Position numbers and translations under genes: made by a program
Notes under the pieces: generated by a model
Database searches by the model: none
What the model was told of the DNA's origin: nothing
Seen by the model: only the letters and a program-made list of their open reading frames with translations
DNA from: UBA11891 sp049890035
GTDB lineage: Bacteria > Bacteroidota > Bacteroidia > Flavobacteriales > Flavobacteriaceae
Reading direction: 5' to 3'
NCBI GenBank assembly: GCA_049890035.1
Contig: JBMHCG010000039.1
Span: 1 to 64,000 of the forward strand
DNA length: 64,000 nt
Shown: positions 51,257-61,265 of the stretch, one piece after another
How positions within the stretch are numbered: position 1 is the stretch's first letter
How the letters are laid out: each line of letters begins with the position of its first letter

Positions 51257-52201
51257 ATGAAAAATACCTTATTAGCTACCTCACTCCAACTGCCTGGCCA
51301 TTACACAAAATACACGGGAAAAGTCAGAGATGTTTATACCCTTGAGGAAGACCGATTGGTCATGGTGGCAACTGACCGGCTCTCCGCATTTGATGTGGTG
51401 ATGCCCCGTGGGATACCCTTCAAAGGTCAAATACTCAATCAAATAGCCTATCAAATGCTACAGGCAACTGCCGACCTAGTTCCCAATTGGTTGGAAGCCT
51501 GTCCCGATCCAAATGTTTCTATCGGGCAAGCATGCACGCCTTTCAAAATTGAAATGGTGATTCGTGGGTATTTGGTTGGTCATGCAGCGAGGGAATACAG
51601 TAAGGGGAGAAGACACCTTTGTGGGGTGCCTCTACCGAAGGGCATGCAAGAAAACGAAGCCTTTTCCGAACCCATAATTACTCCAGCGACCAAAGCAGAC
51701 AACGGTCACGATGAGGACATATCTAGAGAAGAAATTCTCCGGCAAGGAATTGTGAATGAAGCCGATTACACTGTTTTAGAAAAATACACACGAGCACTTT
51801 TCCAAAGAGGCACCGAATTGGCTCAACAACAAGGGCTTATTTTAGTGGATACCAAATATGAATTCGGAAGGAATAAAGCGGGTGAAATTGTCTTAATCGA
51901 TGAAATCCATACTCCTGATTCGTCACGATATTTCTACCAAAAAGGATATACTGAACGACTTGCAGCAGGTGCGCCTCAAAAACAGCTTTCAAAAGAGTTT
52001 GTTCGGCGATGGCTTATTTCGCACGGATTTCAGGGATTGGAGGGGCAAAAGTTACCTCCTATGGATGATGCCTATATTGCTTCCATTAGCAAGCGGTATA
52101 TAGAACTTTTTGAAAATATAACGGGAAAAATTTTTGAACCCGCCCCCTTGGACAACATCCACCAAAGAATCGAAAACAATCTTTTGGATTACCTACAGTG
52201 A
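51257..52201 (+). CDS. purC: SAICAR synthase
   Basis: 314 residues. It joins carboxyaminoimidazole ribotide and aspartate in purine synthesis. Seen: YTGKVRDVYTLEEDRLVMVATDRLSAFDV (start of ATP site, shortened here), FKIEMVIRGYLVGHA, DTKYEFG and DEIHTPDSSRY. This is the longer form with an inserted segment near 110-135, usual in Bacteroidota. In the phoH-purC unit; convergent with miaA, 1 base apart. Confidence 0.95.
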   Translation: MKNTLLATSLQLPGHYTKYTGKVRDVYTLEEDRLVMVATDRLSAFDVVMPRGIPFKGQILNQIAYQMLQATADLVPNWLEACPDPNVSIGQACTPFKIEMVIRGYLVGHAAREYSKGRRHLCGVPLPKGMQENEAFSEPIITPATKADNGHDEDISREEILRQGIVNEADYTVLEKYTRALFQRGTELAQQQGLILVDTKYEFGRNKAGEIVLIDEIHTPDSSRYFYQKGYTERLAAGAPQKQLSKEFVRRWLISHGFQGLEGQKLPPMDDAYIASISKRYIELFENITGKIFEPAPLDNIHQRIENNLLDYLQ

Positions 52202-52202
52202 T

Positions 52203-53105
52203 TTAATTTTTCTCAATCAGGTTATGGAATTCCTGCTGCGGTGTGTTGGCAGGATAGATTCTTTCTTTTCCATATCGATTGAACCAAGTAATTTGTCTTT
52301 TGGCATAGCGGCGGCTGTTTTTTTTGATAGCATGGATAACGCTCTCTCGGTCGTATGTGCCATCAAAATAGCCCCACCATTCTTGATACCCAACAGTTCT
52401 GAGGCTGTTGTGTTTTTTTAATGACTCAAGACTTTTCACTTCTTCTTCCAGTCCTGCTGCAAGCATTTGGTCCACACGATTGTTGATACGTTGGTAAAGT
52501 TTTTCACGCGGTTGATGGAGAACAAAGATTTCGGTATCAAAAGATCTCGATACTTTTTCTTTTCCTAAAAAAGAAGAATAAGGGGCTCCGGCGGCAAAGC
52601 ATACCTCCAATGCGCGAAGCAAACGCAATGGATTTTGCCGGTCTACTTTTCTGTAGTGCTGTGGATCTTGATCACGTAACAAATCTTGTAATCCCTCGAT
52701 CCCATGAGTTTGATAAAATACGTCGAGTTGTGTTTTTACCTCTTTGGGTATGGGTGGGAAATGATCCAATCCTTCAATGAGGGCTTTGGCAAAAAGTCCT
52801 GAGCCTCCCGTCATGATAACAATTTCTTTTTTCTTAAAAAGCGACGAGAGCAAATTCAAACCTTCTTTTTCAAACCTTCCAACATTGACCGGATCTTCAA
52901 CACTCACATGTTGAATAAAATGATGCGGAACGGAGGCCCTTTCTTCGGGTGTTGGAAGAGCCGTTCCAATATTCATTTCTTTATAAAATTGACGGGAATC
53001 ACAAGAAATAATTTCTGTTTGATAGTGCCGTGCCAGGGCAATGCTAAGTGCTGTTTTTCCAACGGCAGTTGGACCGGCGATGTAGATTAATTTAGGTGTC
53101 ATCAT
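52203..53105 (-). CDS. miaA: tRNA dimethylallyltransferase
   Basis: 300 residues. It adds dimethylallyl to A37 of tRNAs reading UNN codons. P-loop GPTAVGKTALS near residue 11, SCDSRQFYKEM, GGSGLF, and RQITWFNR near the C-terminus. Two adjacent ATGs (53105, 53102) are possible starts, both inside the last codons of the channel gene, so translation is coupled. Confidence 0.95.
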   Translation of the reverse strand: MMTPKLIYIAGPTAVGKTALSIALARHYQTEIISCDSRQFYKEMNIGTALPTPEERASVPHHFIQHVSVEDPVNVGRFEKEGLNLLSSLFKKKEIVIMTGGSGLFAKALIEGLDHFPPIPKEVKTQLDVFYQTHGIEGLQDLLRDQDPQHYRKVDRQNPLRLLRALEVCFAAGAPYSSFLGKEKVSRSFDTEIFVLHQPREKLYQRINNRVDQMLAAGLEEEVKSLESLKKHNSLRTVGYQEWWGYFDGTYDRESVIHAIKKNSRRYAKRQITWFNRYGKERIYPANTPQQEFHNLIEKN

Positions 53106-53922
53106 TTAATATTTCACCACATTGATGGCAGAAGAGGGCGTTGTCTTTGTGGTCGGGGTTCATACAAGCTTTACACATTTGTGTGTTCGTGTCAATAATT
53201 TTATTTTGTTCTGTTAGTTCAGCCGTAACTATGCCCGTTGGAACGGCAATGATACCATATCCCAAAATCATAATCAAAGCCGCGATAAACTGACCCAAAG
53301 CAGTTGTGGGTGCAATATCACCATAGCCCACGGTCGTTAAAGTAACAATACACCAGTAAATACTCCTGGGGATACTGGTAAATCCGCTAGTGTCGGATTC
53401 GATCAGGTACATAATGGTACCAAAAATAATACACAAAATCAATACGCTAAATAGGAATACACCAATTTTTGCTCTACTAGCGATCAATGCCTTAGCGAGG
53501 GTATTGGAAGCTCCAATATATCGAGTTAATTTGAGAATTCGAAAAACACGAAGCAATCGCAAGGCACGCAGGGCAATAAGGGATTGGGTACCCACCATAA
53601 ATAGCGAAATATATTTGGGCAGGGTCGATAATAAATCAATGATGCCATAAAAGCTTAATACATAGTTCAAAGGCTTGTTTACGGCAATTAAACGCAATAA
53701 ATATTCTACAGAAAACAGAAATGTGATCCCCCATTCAATACCATTGAATAAATCGTGATATTGATTGTTGATACTGGGGACACTCTCCAAGCAAACCAGA
53801 AGCACGCTGAGTAAAATGAACACCAATAAGAGAACATCAAAGACTCGCCCCATAGGTGTATCTGCTTCATAGATGATTTCATGAAGTTGATGCCGCCAAT
53901 AGGATGAAGTTTTTGGTTTCAA
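53092..53922 (-). CDS. Voltage-gated potassium channel with C-terminal zinc ribbon
   Basis: 276 residues: six membrane segments, an S4 helix with repeating arginines (ALRALRLLRVFRILKLTR, about 120-140), the selectivity filter TTVGYGD near 200 and a C-terminal cytosolic zinc-ribbon with CKAC and CHQC. Kv-type ion transport protein of the inner membrane. The ribbon is unusual for a small bacterial Kv channel and may sense metal or redox state; that is inference. Between the exonuclease gene (10 bases) and miaA (overlap). Confidence 0.88.
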   Translation of the reverse strand: MKPKTSSYWRHQLHEIIYEADTPMGRVFDVLLLVFILLSVLLVCLESVPSINNQYHDLFNGIEWGITFLFSVEYLLRLIAVNKPLNYVLSFYGIIDLLSTLPKYISLFMVGTQSLIALRALRLLRVFRILKLTRYIGASNTLAKALIASRAKIGVFLFSVLILCIIFGTIMYLIESDTSGFTSIPRSIYWCIVTLTTVGYGDIAPTTALGQFIAALIMILGYGIIAVPTGIVTAELTEQNKIIDTNTQMCKACMNPDHKDNALFCHQCGEILNDDT

Positions 53923-53932
53923 AGGGAGGAAT

Positions 53933-55315
53933 CTATTTTACTTGCGCAGGCAAATTAAATGATATTAATTTAAGATACTTTTCTTTTTTGATAAAATGTT
54001 GCACTAAGGTCTGGCAATCAGGGTTGGTATCTATTGGGATCAATCGATTTTGGATTTTTTCCAAGCTGTTGATTTGATGGTTCAAATCATAATACCCGTA
54101 CCCTTTGAATTGCCCATTTTGTATAAAAACAAAACTATACTCGCCGTGTTCACGACCTTTACTTGTGACAATAAAGTCTCCTATAGGGAGTTGAATATCT
54201 CTCAGCAAATTGGTTATTTTTTGATTGTAAGAAGACGCTGTTTCTAGCTCGTGGCAAGCGCCGTCACATTTTTCAAGATCAATTTGAGAACATTGAAGGC
54301 GGTTGTTTTCCAGACTTGTCTTGTTTTGACATAAACGAAAATGCTCCATCCAATAGAAAAGTTGCCCAGTAGCTGCTTTTTTGTTTCGAAATAATTTGAT
54401 GTACACATGTCGGTGCCGAACTTGCTCCAATACCAGCCGATCGTAGCCCTTAGAATCTTTTTCAATACGGATTCCAAAAGGAAACATCCGGAATTTAAAA
54501 GCGTAATTTAAAGGGGGTTGATTTACTTTAATTTCATTTTGTTCTTTTAATAATGCGATGAACTCACAGCCTGTTTTTTCAAAGGCAACACGTGAAATTT
54601 GTTGTCGAATCTTTTGACTCTTTGTGCTTTTCCCATTGAGATGGGAACTTACTCTTTTTCGAATGTTTTTACTTTTACCGATGTATATTATTTTTTGGTT
54701 TTTACCATAGATATAATATACACCAGTTTCTGTGGGTAACCCATCAATGAGTTTGTAGTGCGCTTGTGATAGATCTTTTTTATGAAGGGATTTCACCTGT
54801 TCCGTTATGATCTTCTTTTGTCCATCTTTTTCTAAAAGCAACTGAAAAAGTTTCAGTGTGGCCAATGCATCGCCCTGGGCACGATGACGATCACTCATGG
54901 GAATTCCCAATGAGCGGACTAATTTACCGAGTTTAAAAGACTCCTGAGTCGGTAGTAAAAGTTGTGCTAACTGAACGGTGCACAATGTCTTTCGATTATA
55001 AGTGTAGCCGAGTCTGCGAAATTCTGTTCGTAAAATGCGGTAGTCAAATTCGGCATTGTGAGCAACGAGAATACAATCATCAGTGAGTTCAATGATGCGT
55101 TTGGCTACTTCAAAAAATCTGGGGGCGTTGCTTAACATCGAGCTTTTGATACCCGTTAGTTTTTGTACAAAAGGTTGAATTTCACGTTCGGGATTAACAA
55201 GACTTGAGAATTGATCGATCACCTCGAATCCATCGAAACGATAGAGTGCTATTTCAGTAATACCCTCCTCATCAAATTTACCCCCAGTGGTTTCTATGTC
55301 AAGAACAGCATACAT
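53933..55315 (-). CDS. Exonuclease (DnaQ-like) fused to a GIY-YIG nuclease
   Basis: 460 residues. Residues 1-165 are a DEDDh 3'-5' exonuclease (DIETTG, HNAEFDYRIL, HRAQGDALATL). Residues about 195-275 are a GIY-YIG endonuclease (GVYYIYGKNQKIIYIGKSKNIRKRVSSH), and a UvrC-like middle region follows. Such fusions, related to Cho and the UvrC N-terminal half, are known in several phyla and are probably DNA-repair nucleases. No UvrC C-terminal half is present. Confidence 0.85.
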   Translation of the reverse strand: MYAVLDIETTGGKFDEEGITEIALYRFDGFEVIDQFSSLVNPEREIQPFVQKLTGIKSSMLSNAPRFFEVAKRIIELTDDCILVAHNAEFDYRILRTEFRRLGYTYNRKTLCTVQLAQLLLPTQESFKLGKLVRSLGIPMSDRHRAQGDALATLKLFQLLLEKDGQKKIITEQVKSLHKKDLSQAHYKLIDGLPTETGVYYIYGKNQKIIYIGKSKNIRKRVSSHLNGKSTKSQKIRQQISRVAFEKTGCEFIALLKEQNEIKVNQPPLNYAFKFRMFPFGIRIEKDSKGYDRLVLEQVRHRHVYIKLFRNKKAATGQLFYWMEHFRLCQNKTSLENNRLQCSQIDLEKCDGACHELETASSYNQKITNLLRDIQLPIGDFIVTSKGREHGEYSFVFIQNGQFKGYGYYDLNHQINSLEKIQNRLIPIDTNPDCQTLVQHFIKKEKYLKLISFNLPAQVK

Positions 55316-55317
55316 TT

Positions 55318-55965
55318 TTAATAGTTTCGCGTTCCAAAAATTTTACTCCCTACACGAATAAGGGTACTCCCTTGATTCAAAGCAAGGGGATAATCACCGC
55401 TCATTCCCATAGAAAGGATAGCGTTTTTGTGATTGGCAAATAGTTCATCAAATAGTTCTTTGAGTTGAGAAAATTCTCTGGTAATTTGATCTTTGTTTTC
55501 GGTAAATGTGGCCATCCCCATCAATCCTCTGATTGCTACATGTGGCAGTGTTTTATGCTTTTCTAAAACTTGTTTTACTTCCTCTGGAGAAAAGCCAAAT
55601 TTTGTGCTCTCTTCTGCAATATGCACTTGGAGCAAGCAGTTTATAGTACGGTTGTTTTTGGCAGCTTGCTTTTCTATTTCAAGTAAAAGTTTTTCACTAT
55701 CGACACCATGAATCAAGTGAACAAAAGGGGCCATGTACTTTACTTTGTTCCGCTGAACATGGCCAATCATATGCCATCGAATATCTTCGGGGAGGGCTTC
55801 CCATTTTTGGACCATTTCCTGAATTTTATTCTCACCAAAATCCCGCTGTCCAGATTCGTATGCTTCATTGATGGCTGCCAGGGGTTTCGTTTTTGATACA
55901 GCAACAAGGGTAATTGATTCCGGGAGTGATTCTTTAAAGAAACGTATTTGATTAGCAATTTTCAC
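55318..55965 (-). CDS. YggS-family PLP homeostasis protein
   Basis: 215 residues. Alanine-racemase-like barrel without racemase domain: PLP lysine in LVAVSKTKPL near 25, FGENKIQEM, WHMIGHVQRNK, GLMGMAT and SMGMSGDY. YggS/PLPBP proteins keep free pyridoxal phosphate levels in order. Gap of 2 bases to the exonuclease gene, in the long minus-strand unit 52203-58058. Confidence 0.93.
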   Translation of the reverse strand: MKIANQIRFFKESLPESITLVAVSKTKPLAAINEAYESGQRDFGENKIQEMVQKWEALPEDIRWHMIGHVQRNKVKYMAPFVHLIHGVDSEKLLLEIEKQAAKNNRTINCLLQVHIAEESTKFGFSPEEVKQVLEKHKTLPHVAIRGLMGMATFTENKDQITREFSQLKELFDELFANHKNAILSMGMSGDYPLALNQGSTLIRVGSKIFGTRNY

Positions 55966-55990
55966 GCAGTAAAGGTAATGAAAAGACCTG

Positions 55991-57085
55991 CTATACAGTA
56001 TGTAAAAATAGACCCAAAGGTACTTTCGGAGTCAAGTAAGATGACTTAGCAGGAAGCCATATTCTTTGTCCTGCCCAATTCATAATTTGTTTGAAATCAA
56101 AAGGACTGTATTCAACCAAAAAAGTGAGGTTTTTTTTTTCTTTTGAAAACGGAGTTCGATCCTTTTGAGGCGTTCGGTGTAAGGGTATGTTGTGCTTTCC
56201 AAAGAAGTGGTCTATTTGGCACAAAACAGAGCGTCTGTCAGAGTTAGGAAACACAAACCATCGATCTTTTATTTTAATTTGTACTGTTTTATTTTTTATA
56301 TTTTTTTGGGGTATACCTACTCGGACTGTTGCGGTTTGTTTGACCCATTGTAGTAAAGAATCAGGGAGGATGGCTGCGTGCCAAAAAAAACTATCTGCTT
56401 GAATATCAGAATCGGGTAGGCAATAGCTCAATAATGACAAGGACGGCGAACCAGTCAAGGACAACTCTTCAATGGCAGCTTTTCGATGATGACCATCGAC
56501 GACCACCAGTGAATTTAGGGTTGAAAAAAAGACCTGAATGCGTTTTCCCAGAGGACTATTGGCAGGGAGTACCCAAATACGATACTTGTTGTTATAACGG
56601 TTAAATGCCAAAGTAGGGGAGCAGCTGTAGACATGTGTTTTCAGGGCATCCCAATCTTTGGTATGACGAAATGCCAGAACAGTGGGCTCAGCTTGACGTT
56701 TAACTGTATTCAGATAGCGCACAAATTTTTTTACCCGTTTCGGTTCGGTGGCTTCGTGTTTGTATACATGAGTCGATAGGTAAGAGCCTGGCACGCCACC
56801 CACAATCCCCATTCGTTTTGATCCGTCATCAATTTCAAATGCCATGTAAACATTCGAATGACAGGTATACGCCTTTCCATGAATCACTTTATTGATGCTA
56901 TCACTAACAATCTGCCAACGCTGCTTGCCCTCTGGATAAGCATTACCACTATTGAGTAATTCATTAAATGAATGTTGTTTCCAAGGTGGGCCTAATTGCG
57001 GTGTTTTGGAAAGTTTTTGAAAATTATCACTGACTTGATCAACAGGGTTGGTTGCAAGGTAAAGTGAAGTGGGGAGAAGGGGCAT
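55991..57085 (-). CDS. DUF1015 family protein
   Basis: 364 residues, soluble. The pattern VDGHHRKAA near residue 200 is the hallmark of DUF1015, a family linked in sequence to ParB/sulfiredoxin-like nucleotide-binding proteins and in some members to kinase activity on serine. The usual N-terminal DUF1015 opening is less clear here, and the length is shorter than many members (about 410). Function not established. Same strand as its neighbours with short gaps. Confidence 0.7.
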   Translation of the reverse strand: MPLLPTSLYLATNPVDQVSDNFQKLSKTPQLGPPWKQHSFNELLNSGNAYPEGKQRWQIVSDSINKVIHGKAYTCHSNVYMAFEIDDGSKRMGIVGGVPGSYLSTHVYKHEATEPKRVKKFVRYLNTVKRQAEPTVLAFRHTKDWDALKTHVYSCSPTLAFNRYNNKYRIWVLPANSPLGKRIQVFFSTLNSLVVVDGHHRKAAIEELSLTGSPSLSLLSYCLPDSDIQADSFFWHAAILPDSLLQWVKQTATVRVGIPQKNIKNKTVQIKIKDRWFVFPNSDRRSVLCQIDHFFGKHNIPLHRTPQKDRTPFSKEKKNLTFLVEYSPFDFKQIMNWAGQRIWLPAKSSYLTPKVPLGLFLHTV

Positions 57086-57095
57086 CTTAAAAAGG

Positions 57096-58058
57096 TTATG
57101 AATAAGCTTCGATGATGGAATAAGCCAAATCCAGTGCCCGGGTGCCGTCTTCCAAAGAAACTATTGTCTTTTGCTTGTTTTCAATGCTGTCCGCTAAACT
57201 TTCTAGTTCTTCTAGGAGGGCGTTGCTGTTTTGTATATCTGGATTTTCAAAATAAATCTGTTTTTTTTCGCCTTCCGCATTTTGCAAAATCAGTGCGAAA
57301 TCTTGTGCTTCTTTTACAGGTGTTTTCATCTTAACAATTTCTACTTGTTTCGCTAAAAAGTCAACCGATACATAGGCGTCTTTTTGAAAAAGACGGCTTT
57401 TACGCATGTTTTTTAAAGAGATCCTACTCGCGGTTAAGTTTGCAACACAACCATTTTGGAAGGTAATGCGCGCGTTGGCAATATCGGGTGTGTCACTAAT
57501 TACGGCTACACCAGAGGCTGCTACATTTTTTACAGGTGACTTGACCGTACTCAATATGATGTCCAAGTCATGAATCATCAAATCAAGAACAACAGGGACA
57601 TCGGTTCCCCGAGGATTGAATTCAGCCAATCGGTGCGTCTCTATGAACATGGGGTGTGTAATATGAGCACGAGCAGCCTTGAATGCAGGATTGAAACGTT
57701 CTACATGCCCCACTTGTCCCTTTCTTTCCAATTGCTCTGCAAGTTGGCAAATGGCTTGGGCCTCTGCAACAGAGGTAGCTATTGGTTTTTCAATGAAAAG
57801 GTGCTTTCCTGCTCGTAAGGCTTTTTCAGCCAACGCGGAGTGCGAAAGCGTGGGTGTAACAATATCGATTACCTCTATTTCATCGAGCAAACTTTCTACA
57901 GAATTAAAATAGCGGTATCCCTTTTCTTGTTCTAAATGCAGTGCTGTGGTTGCATCTGTATCAAAGAATCCGACAAGTTCATATCGCGAAGAAGCCGCGA
58001 GCAGACGAAGGTGTATTTTTCCTAGGTGACCGGCACCAATAACTCCAATTTTGAGCAT
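57096..58058 (-). CDS. Gfo/Idh/MocA-family oxidoreductase
   Basis: 320 residues from ATG 58058, where the Rossmann fold begins (MLKIGVIGAGHLGKIHLRL, GxGxxG). EKPIATSVAEA is the catalytic-lysine segment of the family; the C-terminal domain is alpha/beta. Substrate unknown, commonly a sugar or a related polyol. It is the first gene of the minus-strand run and 83 bases from the divergent pcm gene. Confidence 0.9.
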   Translation of the reverse strand: MLKIGVIGAGHLGKIHLRLLAASSRYELVGFFDTDATTALHLEQEKGYRYFNSVESLLDEIEVIDIVTPTLSHSALAEKALRAGKHLFIEKPIATSVAEAQAICQLAEQLERKGQVGHVERFNPAFKAARAHITHPMFIETHRLAEFNPRGTDVPVVLDLMIHDLDIILSTVKSPVKNVAASGVAVISDTPDIANARITFQNGCVANLTASRISLKNMRKSRLFQKDAYVSVDFLAKQVEIVKMKTPVKEAQDFALILQNAEGEKKQIYFENPDIQNSNALLEELESLADSIENKQKTIVSLEDGTRALDLAYSIIEAYS

Positions 58059-58141
58059 GCGAATTTCTTTCAAAGATATCAAACTAAAACGGCTGTAGAA
58101 AAATTACGAGAAGTCTTTTGGTCTTGGTAAATTAGCTCCCC

Positions 58142-58783
58142 ATGACAGATACAACAAAACATCAAGGACTTCGAAGGCAACTGGTTACGCTTTTAGAGGA
58201 AAAAGGGATCCGTAACCCGAATGTCCTCAAAGCCATACGGGATACCCCTCGGCAGTGGTTCATGGATCCTGGCTTAGAGGCCTATGCTTATGAAGACAAA
58301 GCATATCCCATAGCTGCTAATCAGACCATTTCTCAACCTTATACAGTTGCTTTTCAAACAGAACTTTTAGAACTCCCCGTGGGTGCCAAAGTTCTTGAAA
58401 TTGGTACTGGTTCTGGATATCAAACGGCTATTTTATTAGCGATGGGTTATCAAGTTTATACTATTGAACGTCAAAGCGAATTATTTAAAAAAACGGAGCG
58501 TTTGTTTCGAAAATTACGATTGCGTCCAAAGCGTCAGATTTTTGGAGACGGTTACAAGGGACTTCCAGATGCGGCTCCTTTTGATGGTATTCTTGTGACC
58601 GCTGGGGCTTCCGAAATACCCAAAGCCTTATTAACACAATTGGCTGTGGGTGGAAAACTCATTATTCCCGTGGGTGTTAAGGACCAAATAATGACCCGTT
58701 TGGTTCGAAAAGGAGGAAAAGCATTTGACCGAACAACCTATGGATCATTCCGGTTTGTTCCGCTGTTGGAAAATAAAAATTGA
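58142..58783 (+). CDS. pcm: Protein-L-isoaspartate O-methyltransferase
   Basis: 213 residues. SAM-binding motif LEIGTGSGYQTA near residue 83 and the family's QTISQPYTVAFQTELL; it repairs isoaspartyl sites in aged proteins. Normal length. Convergent with the large outer-membrane gene, 2 bases apart. Confidence 0.93.
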   Translation: MTDTTKHQGLRRQLVTLLEEKGIRNPNVLKAIRDTPRQWFMDPGLEAYAYEDKAYPIAANQTISQPYTVAFQTELLELPVGAKVLEIGTGSGYQTAILLAMGYQVYTIERQSELFKKTERLFRKLRLRPKRQIFGDGYKGLPDAAPFDGILVTAGASEIPKALLTQLAVGGKLIIPVGVKDQIMTRLVRKGGKAFDRTTYGSFRFVPLLENKN

Positions 58784-58785
58784 GA

Positions 58786-61215
58786 TTAGAACATATTCAG
58801 ACCCACTCGAATTCCAGACGGTTGGGTTGTGGCTCCCCACGCACGGACAAAATCAACTCGAATGCCACGTATATTTCCAATCCCCAAGTTTCCCAAACCA
58901 ACAAACCCCTCCCAGTAGGGGGGCGAACCTTGAATAAAAAGGACATTGCCTCCAATCAATAGCGATGTTTGTAGTTGCTTGAAAATTGGCAATGAACCCA
59001 ATCCCCACTTGTAAAAGTCGTGTTCCCAATGCGCTACAGCATAGTTGTTACGAGTGCTTTTTTGATAGTAGGGCAAAAGTTGGAAACTCCGAAAAGCTTT
59101 GTTGCGGATAAAGGTTTCGTTACCGTGAAAATGGGTCATATCCATAAAACTGGGTTGCCCTTGTGTCAGATATCCACCTGCTCGCAGTCCTATTTGCGAA
59201 ATTCCCATGGCCCCTAGACTGATATTTTGCCGCCAAAACAAATCTAGTTTCAGGTAATTGTATCGACTAATTGTACTGCCCAAGCCTTGTTCCAGGTGCA
59301 GGCTAATGCGTGGTTGAAGGTCGTCAAAGCTATAGAACCGTTCGTTGGGGTTTTCATAGTATTGCTGTTTGTGACGATATTGGATGCGAAGCCGTTGGGT
59401 CAGAATCCGATGCGGATCAAAATCAAAATCAGTGCGCTCAGGAAGATTGACTGCATAGTCAGTATCCTTTTTGCGAACTGAATACTGGGTGCTGTTGGTT
59501 CGGGGCAAGCGTTGGATGTAGTCCAAACCATAGGAAAGGTGAAAACGTGAAGCTACATATCCACTCCAACCCATGCCCATTTTTTTATGTTCATAAAAAC
59601 GGGCAAGGTTGTCTTTAAAGTATAGCGAAGCCACTCCGTTAATGACGTTAGTTATGGTAGAGGCTTCATCAAACTGCATGAGTTTTCGTTCTGCATTGAA
59701 TTGCCAGCGGCTGTAATTGACACGGTTTTGTAAAAAATCTAAATTTACGTTTGGATACCATTTATGATCCGCAAAGCCATAGTCAGTTCCGACTTGAATC
59801 TCATGGTTCTTTTTCGTGATTTCATAGTCTTTTTTCCAGTTTATTTGCATGCCTAAAACACCACCTTGTACGACATTGAAATTTAAATTTCGAAAAGGTG
59901 AAAGATAAGTGAAGTGCGTTCTTTTTTGAGAATTCTGAATCGTCTTACCCAAAATATCTTTCCATTTGAACGTGTTGTTTGCCTGGTCAATAGAGTCGAG
60001 ATAGTGGGGAGAAGAACGTACTGTTCGAATGCTGTCCTTGCGCCGGTAGTCATTTTTTTCTTCGATAGTCAACTGTATGGGCCGATTTTCCTTCCAATAC
60101 AGGCTGTCTTTTTTGTTGGCCTGTTCTTCAAAACGCTGAAGGGCAGCACCAAAGGTTTGTGGGGCAAAACGGGGTGAAAAATCATAGTTCGAATAAACTG
60201 CCGAAAAGCGTCCGTTCCCTTTAAAATTGAACAGTTGAAAACCAAAGTTAATGACTTGGTTGGTTTTGCTCCAACGTTGCTGACTTTCGTTGAATTGGAA
60301 TTGCTGTACAATCTGCAAGTCATCAATCCCTGTCAGCTGCATTCGCTTTTTTTCCAAGACAACGTTTAAACCGTAGATCACCCAATCGTCTTCAACGATG
60401 TATATAGTTCCTTTAAATGCTGGGGCAGTACTCGTTTTTGGTGTTAGTATGATTTTATTGACAAGTTTGCCTTCCAGTGTATAAAAACTGTCTTCCAATT
60501 GGTATTTGTAATAACGAAATGCGTTGACTCCAATGGGAGACACTATAGCGTTACCAAAGTCAAGGGTATTGGCATAAAAATTAAAATCGGCTTCTTTGGC
60601 AGAATTGAAACTAAATCCATTGTCATTACCGCTGACTTTGGAAGCGTAGACGATTTCTGAAAAATCATTTTTTTGCTGAAAGATTTTGGATTGTGTTTCT
60701 GATAAATACAATATTCCTGAGCGCTTACTATCCAGGGCACCATCAAAATCACCAATAGCAATTCCCATAAATTTTTCTGGAACATCGTGCATTCGAAAAA
60801 TACCTCGAGAATAAAAATTAGCTGTATACACACGGTTTACTTCCAAAAATGATTTTCGTTTTTTTTGAGCGTTACGAATGATGCGGTGGGCTGGGTTTTC
60901 AGAGGATCGTATTTCAATTTCTTTCAAGGTGACAGGACTAATTTTCATTTGGATTTGAAGACTGTCTTGTGAATTCAAAAAAGAATAGGTAAAGGGTTGA
61001 TAACCCAAAAAGTGAAACATCAGCACCCCTTTTTCAAGAGGCGTTTCCAAGAAGAAATAGCCCTCTTTATTGGTTACAGTTCCTTGATAGGTGTTTTGAA
61101 TATGGACACTAACGTCTTGGAGAGGCTGTGAATTTTCATCAACTACAATGCCTTGTAGTTGGGCTTTAGCAACCGTAGGGAGTAAAAATATAAAAGCAAA
61201 GTAGGGGCGCAGCAT
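58786..61215 (-). CDS. Large outer-membrane protein (DUF5686, carboxypeptidase-regulatory-like domain)
   Basis: 809 residues. After the signal peptide (ends near VAKAQ) a carboxypeptidase-regulatory-like domain spans about 20-95 (LQGIVVDENSQPLQDVSVHI, GTVTNKEGYFFLET), as in TonB-dependent receptors. The rest fits the DUF5686 outer-membrane family with a C-terminal barrel ending IRVGLNMF. There is no plug domain, so it is not a classic TonB receptor. Role unknown. Single gene. Confidence 0.85.
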   Translation of the reverse strand: MLRPYFAFIFLLPTVAKAQLQGIVVDENSQPLQDVSVHIQNTYQGTVTNKEGYFFLETPLEKGVLMFHFLGYQPFTYSFLNSQDSLQIQMKISPVTLKEIEIRSSENPAHRIIRNAQKKRKSFLEVNRVYTANFYSRGIFRMHDVPEKFMGIAIGDFDGALDSKRSGILYLSETQSKIFQQKNDFSEIVYASKVSGNDNGFSFNSAKEADFNFYANTLDFGNAIVSPIGVNAFRYYKYQLEDSFYTLEGKLVNKIILTPKTSTAPAFKGTIYIVEDDWVIYGLNVVLEKKRMQLTGIDDLQIVQQFQFNESQQRWSKTNQVINFGFQLFNFKGNGRFSAVYSNYDFSPRFAPQTFGAALQRFEEQANKKDSLYWKENRPIQLTIEEKNDYRRKDSIRTVRSSPHYLDSIDQANNTFKWKDILGKTIQNSQKRTHFTYLSPFRNLNFNVVQGGVLGMQINWKKDYEITKKNHEIQVGTDYGFADHKWYPNVNLDFLQNRVNYSRWQFNAERKLMQFDEASTITNVINGVASLYFKDNLARFYEHKKMGMGWSGYVASRFHLSYGLDYIQRLPRTNSTQYSVRKKDTDYAVNLPERTDFDFDPHRILTQRLRIQYRHKQQYYENPNERFYSFDDLQPRISLHLEQGLGSTISRYNYLKLDLFWRQNISLGAMGISQIGLRAGGYLTQGQPSFMDMTHFHGNETFIRNKAFRSFQLLPYYQKSTRNNYAVAHWEHDFYKWGLGSLPIFKQLQTSLLIGGNVLFIQGSPPYWEGFVGLGNLGIGNIRGIRVDFVRAWGATTQPSGIRVGLNMF

Positions 61216-61265
61216 TGGGAAAGTGATTCACTGATAAATGTAATTAACTTGTGATACCCATTAGT

